A stretch of DNA of 64,000 nucleotides from Haemonchus contortus (GCA_000469685.2 LS997566.1:38356420-38420419); one strand, 5' to 3'; positions 13,057-24,047 are shown, counted from the first letter of the stretch. Notes: generated from the letters alone by a model not told the origin. Numbers and translations are program-made.

Positions 13057-14158
13057 CAAAATATCATCCAAACAAAGACATAATTCACTTTCAACAATAC
13101 GAAACGCTTAGAAAGAAAGGGAAAGTTGAGCCAGAAGATAAAGAGGGGGCTAGGGTTAGAGCCAGAAGTGAGATTAACGCTTGTTCGCCCAATTTAACTG
13201 AACTGACAGTGATGGTAAGGTCCAGGAATGGATTACATAAGCAAAAGTGATGCAAAACCGAATAGCTGGATCACAGTGCAACGGCTGTCTTCCCGAAAAA
13301 CCCAGCCCCACCTAAAACCATTCAATCCGAAGGTTCTTTTATGGATTCAGCTTTGAACCTGAGTTATCCCTAGGATGTAGTGGGGTAAATTCGTATCTAC
13401 AGTATCAATGATGTCCCCTGTCATGGTTCCTATCTGGAATTGCTGAGTCATAATAATGAAGCGTACCTAACTACGGAACATTTTGGACCGATGAAATCAT
13501 AATGGGTTGATTTCTTTCTAACAGCTCACCAGAAAAAGGAGTCAGGGATAAAATTTACACTTAGAATAACCCTTATTGAGTACTTCCTCCCAGCTGTGAA
13601 GTATTCATTATGAAGTAAAAAACAAAACAGTGCAAAAACCAAAAAGCCTCACAGTAGGCTACTTATAAAATTACGAAGTCAATTTATACCAAAAGAGGGA
13701 GCTGTTATGAAAAGTCTCGCTGATTGAGAAGTAATTACCATTTAGGTTGTAACCCTAATCATTAGAAAAATACGCTATGAATACTTGTGCTAAAAGCTTT
13801 AAAAATTTTCCATTTATGCTATGAAAGTTGTTTGGCGCATTAAAATGTTCAGAAAAACAGAGTGCACGGAGTGCATAGAGTAAGCTACCGACAGGGACAG
13901 GGGTTGCAATAAATCTTACTTTGCATTTAAAAAGATGTGCATAGCCCTTCTGAAGCTATGGTTCGACCTTGTCGTGTTTTCAAAGTTAAGGAGAAAACGC
14001 GCTCTAATGAGAATAACAGCAGTTTGGCAGATTGCCAGACGACTGCACGCGACATGCAGCGCGCGTCCGCTTTGTATTTTTAGGTCGTAAAATTACCCGC
14101 GTTCGCGCGGTGTAGTCGCGTACCCATGGTAGCTATCGTACTTCCGCCTATTTTTATT

Positions 14159-14394
14159 GGGAGACGGAACATTCACCCAGAACTGGATGGACGCGGCAAA
14201 TCGCGCGGCGAGATTCGTGGCGTTTAGGACGGCTTTGGCATCTATCGTTAGGACGCAAACTTGAAGCAGAGTACATTAGTATGGTCGGATGGTCGTGCTA
14301 ATAGACTCTACTTCAAATTTGGGCCCCAATTATAGGCGCCAAAGTCGTTCAAATCGCCGCGTCCATCTAGTTCTGGGTGAATGTACCCATACCC
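14159..14394. mobile_element. Foldback MITE with 9-bp target duplication
   Basis: A 236-bp near-palindrome inserted in block A. It is flanked by ATTTTTATT at 14150-14158 and 14395-14403, while block B at 19607-19620 has a single uninterrupted ATTTTTATT at the same place. Outer arms contain ACATTCACCCAGAACT at 14170-14185 and its near-complement ending near 14384. Inner arms pair the segment around 14215-14275 with 14300-14355, so almost the whole element can fold. It has no coding capacity. The 8-9 bp duplication suggests mobilisation by a hAT-, Mutator- or Merlin-type transposase, which is inference only. Confidence 0.85.
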
Positions 14395-15191
14395 ATTTTT
14401 ATTCAGTGACAATGGCACACTCCTCTCATTACTATATATGTATTTCACTGCAAGTGCAAGATTTTCCATTACTTATACCCCTGTGCTATGACTAACACAG
14501 TCGTCTCCCATCAGAAAAGGTTCGTTTAAGTACGAAAAAAAAGCAACAGAGCAGTAAGATCATTCTCGTTCGGAATCTGAGCTATGTCGTTTCCTTTCGG
14601 ACACCGATGGAGGGTTGTTAGACAGTATTGTCGGGGTTATTATTCAGAATTAAATCAAAATTGATTGACTTCACTGATGGAAAAGGGTTTTTCAATCCGG
14701 GTTATAATAAATATTTTACCCAATCACACAGTTACCAGATAACAGGACCTGGATTTCTTACTTATTGTCAGGTTTCGATTTGTCATATACATTTATTACT
14801 GTTATACACTTCAAATACTTTCACAAATCTAGAACTAATTACATATTTATACTGAATATGTGTATGCAATACGAACAGAAAATTATTTTCATCTATTTTT
14901 TGGCACCACCTTTTTCAGACATGTAGGAAATCGCTGAATTTTTCATCAACTATGAATTGTGAAAGTAGAAATCCAAATATTACAAGTCTAAATAATATTA
15001 AATCTTATAAAAAGGAACAAAGGCTTGGCCTAGATCAACTGAGCGAAGTATAGTGGAAAGAAAATGTATATTTCATTTAAATAACGGGTTTAAAAGGCGG
15101 CTGCACATGTAACGAACGATTGCAGTAAGTTTTACTTCCCAGTAGAAAAGTTTACATAGACTTCCAAAGCTATGGAAGGCAGATATGTGTC

Positions 15192-15301
15192 TTATCCTGT
15201 GTAGCCTTAGTTGTTTTGTGCTTCGGTTCATGTTTTATTGCTATGGCTTCACACGAATGTCTTCGTGTAATAAATCAAATCAAATCAAATCAAATCAAAT
15301 C
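15192..15301 (+). mobile_element. Short retroelement-like insertion with (AAATC)n tail
   Basis: This 110-bp insertion interrupts the block A sequence AGATATGTGTC / CTAACG, where block B reads AGATATGGGTC directly followed by CTAACC. It ends in a hairpin (ACACGAA, loop TGTC, TTCGTGT) followed by five AAATC units. A hairpin plus a short tandem tail is typical of the 3' ends of RTE-type non-LTR elements and the SINEs they mobilise. It is probably a 5'-truncated copy. No clear target duplication is visible. Confidence 0.75.
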
Positions 15302-15777
15302 CTAACGCTTCCCTCACCTAGTAAGAAATCGCGCTCTAGGGACACGAAATTGGCAAGTTGCCATGTTGACCGCACGCAAGACGCGTCGCAGGCTAGCTTT
15401 GTTTCTTTAGTTGCCTCTTGCGTACCTAAAGCAGCTATAGTACCTCCGCCTGATTTTATTCGGTAACAGTGTGATGCCCCTCGCATTTCTCCATATGTTT
15501 ACTACAATTTCAGACTATTATTTTACATTACTAACTCCCGTACTATGGCTAACGCTATATTTACCCATCAGTGAGCACCACGTAAACAGTAACAGAAATA
15601 AGCTCTCAACTATATATCACCTCGAGAACAATGAAAAATTACTGAAGTTAACAGAAAGAAAGGGATATCAATTGTCCATCGTAATATTTTTAATCATCAA
15701 TCGTAACAATCAGATGCCACTTTGGGAAAATCACGCAAAAGCATAATTATCTTTGATATCAAAAACACTAAATTTCC

Positions 15778-16275
15778 GGTGCTAAGTGAGTTGGGAGGGG
15801 CCCCGCGGCGGCGCGGCGCCTTTTCATGTCTGCGCCCTCTACGGCGAGATAGTAGTACTGGAGCTGAGTCTGGGAAGGGATGGTGAAGTTGTACTGAAGT
15901 GTCTCGTGATTCAAAACAAATTACATCTTGGCACATGATATATGCTTGTATATTGTGGATACTCTTCTTCTGAGCCGATAAAACCCTATTTTTAGGAAGG
16001 GGAGGGGCTCCGGGGTGGGTGAGATGGTTATCTCGTGCAAAAAGCTGAGAAGAGATAAAAGCTGAACGTCCAATTGGCTCACCCACCCCGGAGCCCCTCC
16101 CCTTACTAAAATTACGTGAAAAATACGCAGTTATACCATAAAAGAGCTATGAAATGTCACTAAACACCATTACGGACTCGCCTACCCTTCCTTGCCCACT
16201 ATCTCGCCGTAGAGGGCGCAGACATGAAAAGGCGCCGCGCCGCCGCGTGCCCCCCCCCCCAACTCCCTTAGCACC
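15778..16275 (+). mobile_element. MITE copy 1 of a three-member cluster
   Basis: A 498-bp element with terminal inverted repeats of about 75 bp starting GGTGCTAAGTGAGTTGGG and ending in the complement. It is flanked by AAATTTCC (15770-15777) and AAATTTTC (16276-16283), an 8-bp duplication with one difference. A second, internal inverted repeat (GGGGAGGGGCTCCGGGGTG at about 15999-16017, with its complement at about 16082-16100) surrounds a loop of about 60 bp. It is non-coding and GC-rich at its ends. An 8-bp duplication fits hAT, P, Merlin or Mutator type; I cannot choose. Confidence 0.88.
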
Positions 16276-16338
16276 AAATTTTCTACGTATGTAGACTACT
16301 TTCACTATTTTATTCGTAGTTAACTTATGGGAATTTTG

Positions 16339-16780
16339 GGTGCTAAGTGGGTTGGGGGGACCACGCGGCGCGGCTGCGGCGCGGCACCCTGCGCTCTCCA
16401 GCGAGACAGTGCTGGACCTGAGTCTGCGAAGGAATGGTAAGGTTGTTCTCATGTGTTTCGTGATTCAGAACAAACAATATGCTTGCATATAATGGATACA
16501 CTTCTTCTGAGCCGACAAAGCCTATTTTTTAAGCAGGGGAGGGGCTCCGGGGGTGGGTGAGATGGTTGTCTCGTGCAAGAAGCTGAGATGAGATAAAAGT
16601 TGAACATCCAATTGGCTCACCCACCCCGGAGCCCCCCCCCCCCTTCCTAAAATAGGTGAAAAATACACAGTTACAACATAAAAAACTATGAAACATCTCT
16701 AAACACCGTTTCGGGCTTGGAGAGCGCAGTGCGCCGCGCCGCAGCCGCGCCGCGTGGTCCCCCCCAACCCACTTAGCACC
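16339..16780 (+). mobile_element. MITE copy 2 of a three-member cluster
   Basis: A 442-bp relative of the element at 15778-16275 in the same orientation. It is bounded by GGTGCTAAGTGGGTTGGGGG and its complement, and flanked by a perfect 8-bp duplication GAATTTTG (16331-16338 and 16781-16788). It has the same internal CTCCGGGGGTGGGTGAG inverted repeat, with a run of C at the right arm near 16633. Confidence 0.9.
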
Positions 16781-16929
16781 GAATTTTGGTCTTCGCAATT
16801 GATTTGTGTTGGAAACTATAGTAAATAACTGATCGTCACAAAAACGGATCTAATTTTTCACGCCGGGTCCCCTTCCTTTTCGTGTTGTTCTTGATTTTCC
16901 GCCTTCATCCTTCTCAAATTTGAGCGCTC

Positions 16930-17421
16930 GGTGAAAATGTAGTTGGGGGGGGCCACGCGGCGGCGCGGCACTTTCCTCGTCTGGCGCTCTCCGCGGCGAG
17001 ATAGTAAACAAGGAAGGGTAGGCGAGCCCGTAATGGTATTTAGGGACGTTTCATAGCTTTTTTATGTTATAGCTGTGTATTTACACCTAATTTTAGGAAG
17101 GGGAGGAGCTCCGGGGTGGGTGAGCCAATAGGACGTTCAACTTTTATCTCATCCCAGCTTTCTGAACGAGATAACCATCTCACCCACCCCGGAGCCCCTC
17201 CCCTTCTTAAAAATAGGTTTTATCGGCTCAGAAGAAGAGTATCTATCATATGCAAGCATATCAACACGTGTCAACAGTTAGTTTGTTCTAAATCACGAAA
17301 CATATCAGTACAACCTCACCATTCCTTCCCAGACTCAGGCCCACTACTATCTCGCTGTGGAGAGCGCCAGACGAGGAAAGTGTCGCGCCGCGGCGTGGCC
17401 CCTCCCAACTACATTTTCACC
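16930..17421 (-). mobile_element. MITE copy 3, inverted relative to copies 1 and 2
   Basis: A 492-bp element with ends GGTGAAAATGTAGTTGGGG and its complement, flanked by a perfect 8-bp duplication GAGCGCTC (16922-16929 and 17422-17429). The interior matches copies 1 and 2 in reverse order: the CTTCTTCTGAGCCGAT part lies to the right of the central foldback. The outermost bases differ from copies 1 and 2, so this may be a subfamily. Confidence 0.9.
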
Positions 17422-17624
17422 GAGCGCTCTAATCCAGGAGAACAGGGGTTGAGAGTTTCTGGAAAACAAACAAACACACTTCATGAGCGCTTCGCCTGCC
17501 ATTAGCGAAGTCCTGCTCAGGTCGTTTGTGTTTAACTATCTTGATTCCTTCCCAGTTGGTCCAACTTGACTGTTTAGAAATTACGCTCATTTCGCGCAAG
17601 CTTCGCCCGTAGTCAGACACATAC

Positions 17625-17815
17625 ACTTGGGCGAAAACATACGCACACATCAACATACACACCGGCACACAACACACACCACAAAGCCCAAAAAACACAC
17701 CGACCTAAACAAACTACTTACATACCCACACCGATGCACACACCGACACATACACCTATACACACACTACAGATACACACAAACAAATACATACAACACA
17801 CGCAAACACCCCGAC
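17625..17815 (+). repeat. CA-rich simple repeat
   Basis: Imperfect (CA)n and CACACATACA-like sequence. Apparent Thr/His-rich frames here are a by-product of the composition. Confidence 0.8.
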
Positions 17816-18484
17816 TCGCAACTGTGTTCTCCTTGTTCATGACTTTCGTGTTTAAAAGGGAATCTTTACAAACTTATACTCGTATTAATCCTTGAAATGA
17901 GTTTTATACTGAGCTAGAAACAGAGGAACACGTTTATTAGGTTAGTTCGATTCTTTTTCACGCCTCATCATTATAAAAACAACATTATGGGAATGAAAAA
18001 CATTAACTTACTAAGCCTAGCAGCGTATTGGTTACCGAATCCAGAGATACATATGAATCAACAGAAAATAAAAAATTGTGAAAAATACAGAGATGTATCC
18101 AAAAAGGTATGAGGTAGAAAGTAAATGAATAGAAGTTAAGAAACAATCCGTAGAGTCAAAAAAGTGGCTCAATTCAGAAATGTTATGCACGTACAGTAGT
18201 CGCCAGTATAGCTGGATATAAAGCAGGAGATTGAGTGGATTGATGAGTAGACGGCACTCGCTGTAGTTCAGGTGGGTAGGAACGGCACCAGAAAACTGAA
18301 AACACAAGTATGCTACGATGAAAACGGTATTCTAAGAAATCAAGAGACCGCGATTGGAAAAGTGTAAACAACGACAACCGTGAGCTGCAATTACAATTTT
18401 GCAGTCGAGAAGAGGGGCATACACCTATTGAAGCAATGGAAGCCAGATTTGAGCCTAATCTACTGTTTTCAATTACGATCAGAA

Positions 18485-18735
18485 AAACGCGCTCTGTTTA
18501 CACAAAATTTGGCAGTCGCCAGTCTGACCGCGCGCTTCGCGCTTTTCGTGTTTTTCTAAACCATAAAAGTACCCCCAATCGCGTAGTGTATTTGCAGACT
18601 CTGTCAGTTATCGTAAATCCGCCTAACTTTATTCAATAACAATGAGATGTCCTTCACAATACTTCAGCTGTTCACTGCAATTTCAGACTACCATTTTGCA
18701 TGAATTCGCCTAGCGGGCTATGACAAACGCAATTT
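18485..18735 (+). repeat. CGCGCTCT module, isolated copy
   Basis: A further copy of the ~240-bp module that occurs twice in block A (from 13995 and 15328) and twice in block B (from 19458 and 20305). It starts AAAACGCGCTCT, runs through GGCAGTCGCCAG, TGACCGCGCGC and CCGCCTAACTTTATTCA, and ends near GCTATGACAAACGC. It lies directly upstream of block B. Confidence 0.7.
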
Positions 18736-18751
18736 TTGTCAAAGCATCATG

Positions 18752-20739
18752 CAAGGGAAGTAGAGTATAAAGATAAAGTGAGGATTAGGGTTAAGGTAGT
18801 ATTAAAAGTAACACTAATCAAGAATACGCCAGAAAAAGTGTGCGAAACGAAAGTAGTAATTGGCTTGCAGGGCAACGGCTGTCTCTTTCAAAAACCCGGC
18901 GTCACCCAAAACCAATTGGTTCAAAGAAAAAAAAACCTAAACCTTTTAAATTGGTTCAAAGAAAAGACAATCGGTTCAAAAAAAGCTGAACCCTTTGAAC
19001 CTGGGATATCCCTAGGATGAAGGGGGCAGATTCATAACTACGGTATCCCTGACACCCTTCTATGCTGGTTTCTATCTAAATTTGCTAAGCCATAGCCATA
19101 AAGTATACTTAACTATGGAACCTTTCATACAGACAAAATCAAATGGAAGATTCCAACCAACCAACAATCCACAAAGTTGATATTGGCTCTAGCCTAGAAA
19201 ATGAACACGCTACGAAAATTTCTCCTACCAAACTTACACAAACATTTAACATTGACTAAAATTTTTATTTATTAATTTAAAATTTATTAGTTAGTGACAT
19301 AAAATTAGTTAAAATTTTTATTTAAAATTTTAACTAATTTTATGTCACCAAAACAAACAAAATGAGGTCTTGACATATTTATTGGGAGTAATATATCATA
19401 AATTTATGACCGAGAGATAGCGTCGTATCTTCTCGTTTTATTCATTATTAAGAAGAAAACGCGCTCTAATGACAGCAAGTTTGGCTAATTGCCAGACTGA
19501 CTGCACGCGACATGCACCGCGCGCCAGCTTTGTGTTTTTAGGTTGTAGAATTACCCGCGTTCGCGTGGTGTAATCGCGTACCCCCGCGAGGTATCGTACT
19601 TCCGCCTATTTTTATTCAGCGTCAATGGAGCACCCCTTTCACTACTATATATTTTCACTGCTAATTTAGGCCATTATTTTCCATTACTTAAATTCTTATG
19701 GTATGACTATCACAGTCTTCACACATCGGAAAAGATTATGTAAGTACGGAAATAAAGGGCAACGAAGCAGCAAGCTCATTCTCGTTCAGAATCTGTAGGA
19801 TGTCGTTTTCTTTCGAGCAACGATTGAGTGTAGTGGGCAGTATTGTTGTGGTTTTACTTATTGTCAAAATTTCATTTGTTATATACATCTATGACTTTTA
19901 TGCACTTTAGTAAGTTTCAGAAATCTACAGCTCATTACAGATTCAAACTGCCTCTCCGTATGCAATGCTAAACAGGAAATTATTTTCTATCCATTTTTTG
20001 GCAGAAGTTTTCAGAGATTAATCTGTGAAAGTAGAAATACATATTATATAATAAGTATTACAAGTATAAGTAATTGTAACTCCATATAAAACGAAGGAAA
20101 TGCTTGGCCTAGAACAATTAAGTGAAGTGTGGTTGAAAAAAAAGAGTATTCATTCAAATAACGGGGGTTGAAAAGGCGGTGGCATATCTAACGAAAGATC
20201 ACAATGAATCTTACTTTCCAGTAGAAACGTTTACATAGACCTTCCATGAGCTATGGAGGGCAGATATGGGTCCTAACCTATCGCTTTCCTTAACTAGTAA
20301 GGAATCGCGCTCTAGAGAAACGAAACTGGCAAGTTGCCATGTTGACCGCACACAAGACGCGTCGCAGGCTAGATTTGTATCTTTAGTTGCGTCCTTAAGA
20401 ACACCTCTAATCACGTGGTGTAATTGCGTACTCTAGGCAGCTATAGTACCTCCGCCTAATTTTATTCAGTAGTAGTGTGATGCCACTCGCATTGCTCCAT
20501 ATGTTTACTGCAATTTCATACTATTACTTTACATTACTCAGACTCCCGTACTAGGACTGACTCTTTATTTACCCATCAATGAACATAATGTGAACAATAA
20601 CAGAGAAAATTTGCTCTCAACAATATATCACATGGAAAACAAAAGAAAATTACCTAAGGTGATGAGAAGAAAGGGGATTGAATATCAATTGTTTATCATA
20701 ATGTTTTCAAACATCAATCGTGAAAATTAAATGCCACTT
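18752..20739 (+). repeat. Repeat block B, second copy of block A
   Basis: This block is colinear with 13117-15722 but lacks both insertions found there, so it gives the empty-site state. It has its own extra parts: a local triplication of a GGTTCAAAGAAAA-like unit near 18920-18980 and an AT-rich palindrome at 19294-19348. No conserved reading frame was found. Confidence 0.75.
19294..19348. repeat. Perfect AT-rich palindrome
   Basis: Two perfectly complementary 25-bp arms (19294-19318 and 19324-19348, starting GTGACATAAAATTAG) around the 5-bp loop TATTT. It has no coding potential. It could be an end-to-end fusion of terminal repeats, a hairpin-forming insertion or a fragile site. Confidence 0.9.
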
Positions 20740-20825
20740 CGATATTACTCAGGTGCGTATTATCCTGCATATTTGAAATGAAAAAATTCTGAAAATAATC
20801 GCGTATTCCCTATTCTTTTTCGAAT

Positions 20826-21170
20826 TTGGGCCGGCCCCAATGATAGGCACTAAAGTCGTTCAAATCGTTACGAACTTTGCCGCGCGCATCCTCGGACACA
20901 CGTTCCTACACATACCCGTATACGCGGTGTGTCGATTCGTACGATTCTGGGTGCGCGCGGCAAATTGCGCGGCGAAATTCGGTGCGATTTGGACGACTGC
21001 AGCGTTTATCATTGGGCCCAAATTTCAAGTAAAGCAGGTTAGTAGGATTGTCCGATTCTACTAAAGTACTCTACTTCAAGTTTGTGCCCCAATGATAGGC
21101 GCAGGAGTTGTTTGAAACATCGCGAATTTCGCCGCGCAATTTGTCGCGCGCATCCGGAATCGCACGAATC
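20826..21170. repeat. Multi-arm foldback repeat related to the 14.2 kb MITE
   Basis: Three arms of the same sequence alternate in orientation: 20826-20890 (CCCCAATGATAGGCACTAAAGTCG...), its complement at about 20945-21035, and the forward form again at 21075-21165. The last two around a centre near 21045 match the inner arms of the MITE at 14159-14394. No target duplication was found here. Confidence 0.7.
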
Positions 21171-21179
21171 GAACGTCTC

Positions 21180-21292
21180 CCCCGTATACGCGACCGTATT
21201 CTTGGAGGTAGTGTACGCGATTGCACACTTATAGATTGTATACGCAACCGTATACTTGTACACGACCGTACACTTGGTCATATTGTCTCCCA
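21180..21292 (+). repeat. Short tandem repeat, GTATACGCGACCGTAT type
   Basis: Several imperfect ~20-bp units based on GTATACGCGACCGTATACTTG follow the foldback repeat, drifting to GTACACGACCGTACACTTGG near 21270. Confidence 0.65.
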
Positions 21293-21590
21293 TATAGTAG
21301 GAAAAATTATGAGGGCTCGAAGATATTATTTTGAAGAGCCTATTTCTTTACTATTGGGTTTAGTATGATAGTGATAGACTTACTGTACATCGTCATCATT
21401 TCGTCCATGTCCATATTGTCCTGAGTCTACAAGAATATCGCGACGAAATGTGCACTGAGTCGAGCGAATAGGACGTGTGGGAAGATGTGGGTGGGTAAGG
21501 AGGTGGGGGAGAGGAAGTGAGAAAGAACTGCTATAGCTACAAAATTTTAGTTGTCCTTTCCCAAAAAAATTATCTGCCTGGGACTTCCAT

Positions 21591-22088
21591 ATCAGGTTAT
21601 AGGTTCATGACTCCTATACCTGATGGTGTAGCGGAGGAATGGTGAAGAGGGGGGGGGGGGGGGGGAGAAGGGGGAGAGGACAGGACGAGAGGGCTCGGGT
21701 AGCCTCGACGAAGGGTCGGTGAGTAGCCTGGCGGCTACGGTGGCATTACGATGACGACCTCCATGCCATAAGGCGCCAGCTTTTATACCGTGGGTTGTGC
21801 ATCAGCAGGATGCAATCTTGATGGATGGCATGACAGCTTCCTCGTAGGTGTTGCGGCAAAGCTGACGAAATCCTAGCGGCTCTCTCGAGCAGACGCATGG
21901 CTCGGCATCTCCATTCCTTACAGAAAGCTCGTCCTCGAGCTTTTAGGACCATTCCATATGATATTAAGCATTCGATGTGGAATGTGCAGACATGGAGGAG
22001 GAATATGTGTCAGCAAAGGTTAGTGAGAAAATTGAACTACCCAATGACCATGAGGTATAGGAGTCATGAACCTAGCCTATAACTTGAT
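21591..22088. mobile_element. Possible non-autonomous element with ~40-bp terminal inverted repeats
   Basis: The sequence at 21591-21627 (AGGTTATAGGTTCATGACTC...CCTGATGGT) reappears as its complement at 22047-22088 with a 5-bp insertion (CTAGG). The 500 bp between them includes a run of 17 G (21649-21665) and no recognised coding sequence. Target duplications are not evident, so its nature as a transposon is inferred from the inverted ends only. Confidence 0.55.
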
Positions 22089-23790
22089 AGGTTAAAGAAT
22101 GTCACTGGCCACAGGCGATGAGTGGATGGAGACCCCCCCCCCTTTTTTTCATCTCTGACGCTAAGCCATAGAGCGCAAAGAGGGAGGGGTGGCCGACTTC
22201 GCGAGCCCGTAATTGGGGTTATGAACTTTTTTGACCAGGAGAGTACAGTTTTTCCACCTTAAGCAATACCAATTAGAGGAAAGGAGCACTGTAGTGAGTG
22301 AGTCGAGTATATGTTCAATCTGTATCTCATTCGAGTTTTCGCACGAGGTTTTCACTTACAACTACATACTTCGGTGTTCCCCTTCGTGAAGCTTCGATAC
22401 AAAACTACAATACCACAGCTAAAACCATCCCTGAACATACGTAAAGTCGAGAAACATTCTTCACTACGTTTTAGCATTCAGTATTAATGACGGGCAACCC
22501 ACTGCTTCACTCCACAACTACACTCCACCCATAAGTCAGTATGGCACCAGTGTTGGTTGTTATAACGACGACTAACGAAGAACTCTTTGATACCTTTTTC
22601 TCACACCCCGCTGTGAGCTCTTTTCGTCCTATGCTCGGACATTGGCGTATTGAGCGTTGCACTTCGGTATTTGGCTCATCAGGGGTGCCCTTCATTCCAT
22701 AGTGAGCCAGAAATCAATCAAAGTGCAGAATTCAATATGCCATTGGGGCATTCCATAGTGAAATATCGGAGTCCAAAGTTCAATGTGCATGGGAACACCC
22801 ACGTTCGATGCTCGGTTACCATTGATCGACTGCAGCCAACCCACAACTCCTCTCGCATATTCACATTCTTCGGCTCTTTCTTCTTTCCTCTTTATTCTTG
22901 TATTTGAATCTCTAGACTTAACAGTTGGTCAAAGTATAACTTACCCCGAATCCTCTGAATAGTTCTTTGCTTGTGTGGTGGTAGTCTGCGGAACGTCAAA
23001 GAAGAATAAAGCCATCCACGCTGACCGTGCCCTCTTTGCTTGATGGCTAGCCAATCCTGGTAGTGGTTCATCCTATGTAACAAGGCTTGGAAACTCTAAT
23101 TCATATCGGATCAAAATTCGAAAGATTCATGGAGCAAGTAAATCATAGGAAAAACTGAAAACTTGTTCGAGGAACAGGAGGTACCCCCTGAAACAGGGTT
23201 GTCGTCTTTAACGGGGTTTATGACCCAGTCCCCTCCTTCATAAAATTATGGAGCTTTTTATAGTTAATGCAGAATAACAGACTCTGATTGATGGGTCACC
23301 GACCAAAAACCTCGATTTGTAGTTATGAAGTTTATGTCTCTGAAGTACGCTGCTTCTTCTCAGAACGGTATTCTCTAGAGCATTTTTCTCGTATCCATTT
23401 TTAAATCAGTCCTTACTGGTGATCAATACTGTTTTTCACGTCTGAAGCTTGTTTTCTAGCCCATTTCTTAATTACTTGGCAAAGGCTCACGTCCTGGAAT
23501 TAATTTCACGAATCTTTTGATAAGTAGAGTATTAGTAGTTATGGAGAAATGATGGTCCTTGTGCATAATTTTCAGCAGAAATGTTGTTTTAGGGACCTTG
23601 GTTCGCTTGGATTCTACGCGAAAGTCGACCAGATGGATCGATCATCGAGTTTCTCAAAAGTCGATGGCAACTGCATATCCTGATTCATGCGGATCCTCTT
23701 GGTTCGATGTTCGACGGATGGAAAGCACAGCTCGTCGAGGAGGCAAGAAGTGTCGAGGAAACCGGCTAGTGATAATTGGATGCTTTTAAA
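22089..23790. other. Intergenic, nothing recognised
   Basis: No exon series or RNA gene was seen. There is a C9 run followed by T7 near 22131-22148, and a small local duplication of CATTCCATAGTGA near 22692 and 22750. Confidence 0.35.
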
Positions 23791-23792
23791 TG

Positions 23793-23851
23793 CACACATC
23801 GCCACGCTAAGTTCCAAACCTCTGGTCCGGAACTCAGTGTGGCGATGTGTG
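23793..23851. repeat. Hairpin, 23-bp arms
   Basis: CACACATCGCCACGCTAAG at 23793 pairs with the complement ending at 23851 with two mismatches, around a loop of about 13 bp. Confidence 0.75.
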
Positions 23852-24047
23852 TTCACCGAACCTTTGAATCCTGGGTAGGGTTTAGGTTAGGTTTGGAGAC
23901 GCTCTTAGAATGGAACGATCCTTTCGAGGGTGTTCATCTGTTATGGGATTAATTCCACACACATCTTTTTGGGTGTTGATCCATTTTTGCCCCCCAAATT
24001 TGCTGAGCCGTCTTGCAGAGGGATACCATTCGGAACAGTAGGAATTA

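Larger units (their letters stand above)
13117..15722 (+). repeat. Repeat block A, long diverged repeat
   Basis: This block is colinear with 18752-20739 (block B) over most of its length. Matches run through CAACGGCTGTCT-CCCGAAAAACCC-like sequence near 13280, TATCCCTAGGATG near 13370, the CGCGCTCT module at 13995, the CATTCTCGTTC region near 14565, AACGGG-TTTAAAAGGCGG near 15085, and a second CGCGCTCT module at 15328. It carries two insertions that are absent from block B (14159-14394 and 15192-15301). No protein domain was seen. The layout, with a module of about 240 bp at each end of a central part, recalls a composite or tandem repeat and not a gene. Confidence 0.75.

Noticed and set aside
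17627..17842. Thr/His-rich plus-strand frame
   Set aside because: It is a translation of the CA-rich simple repeat.
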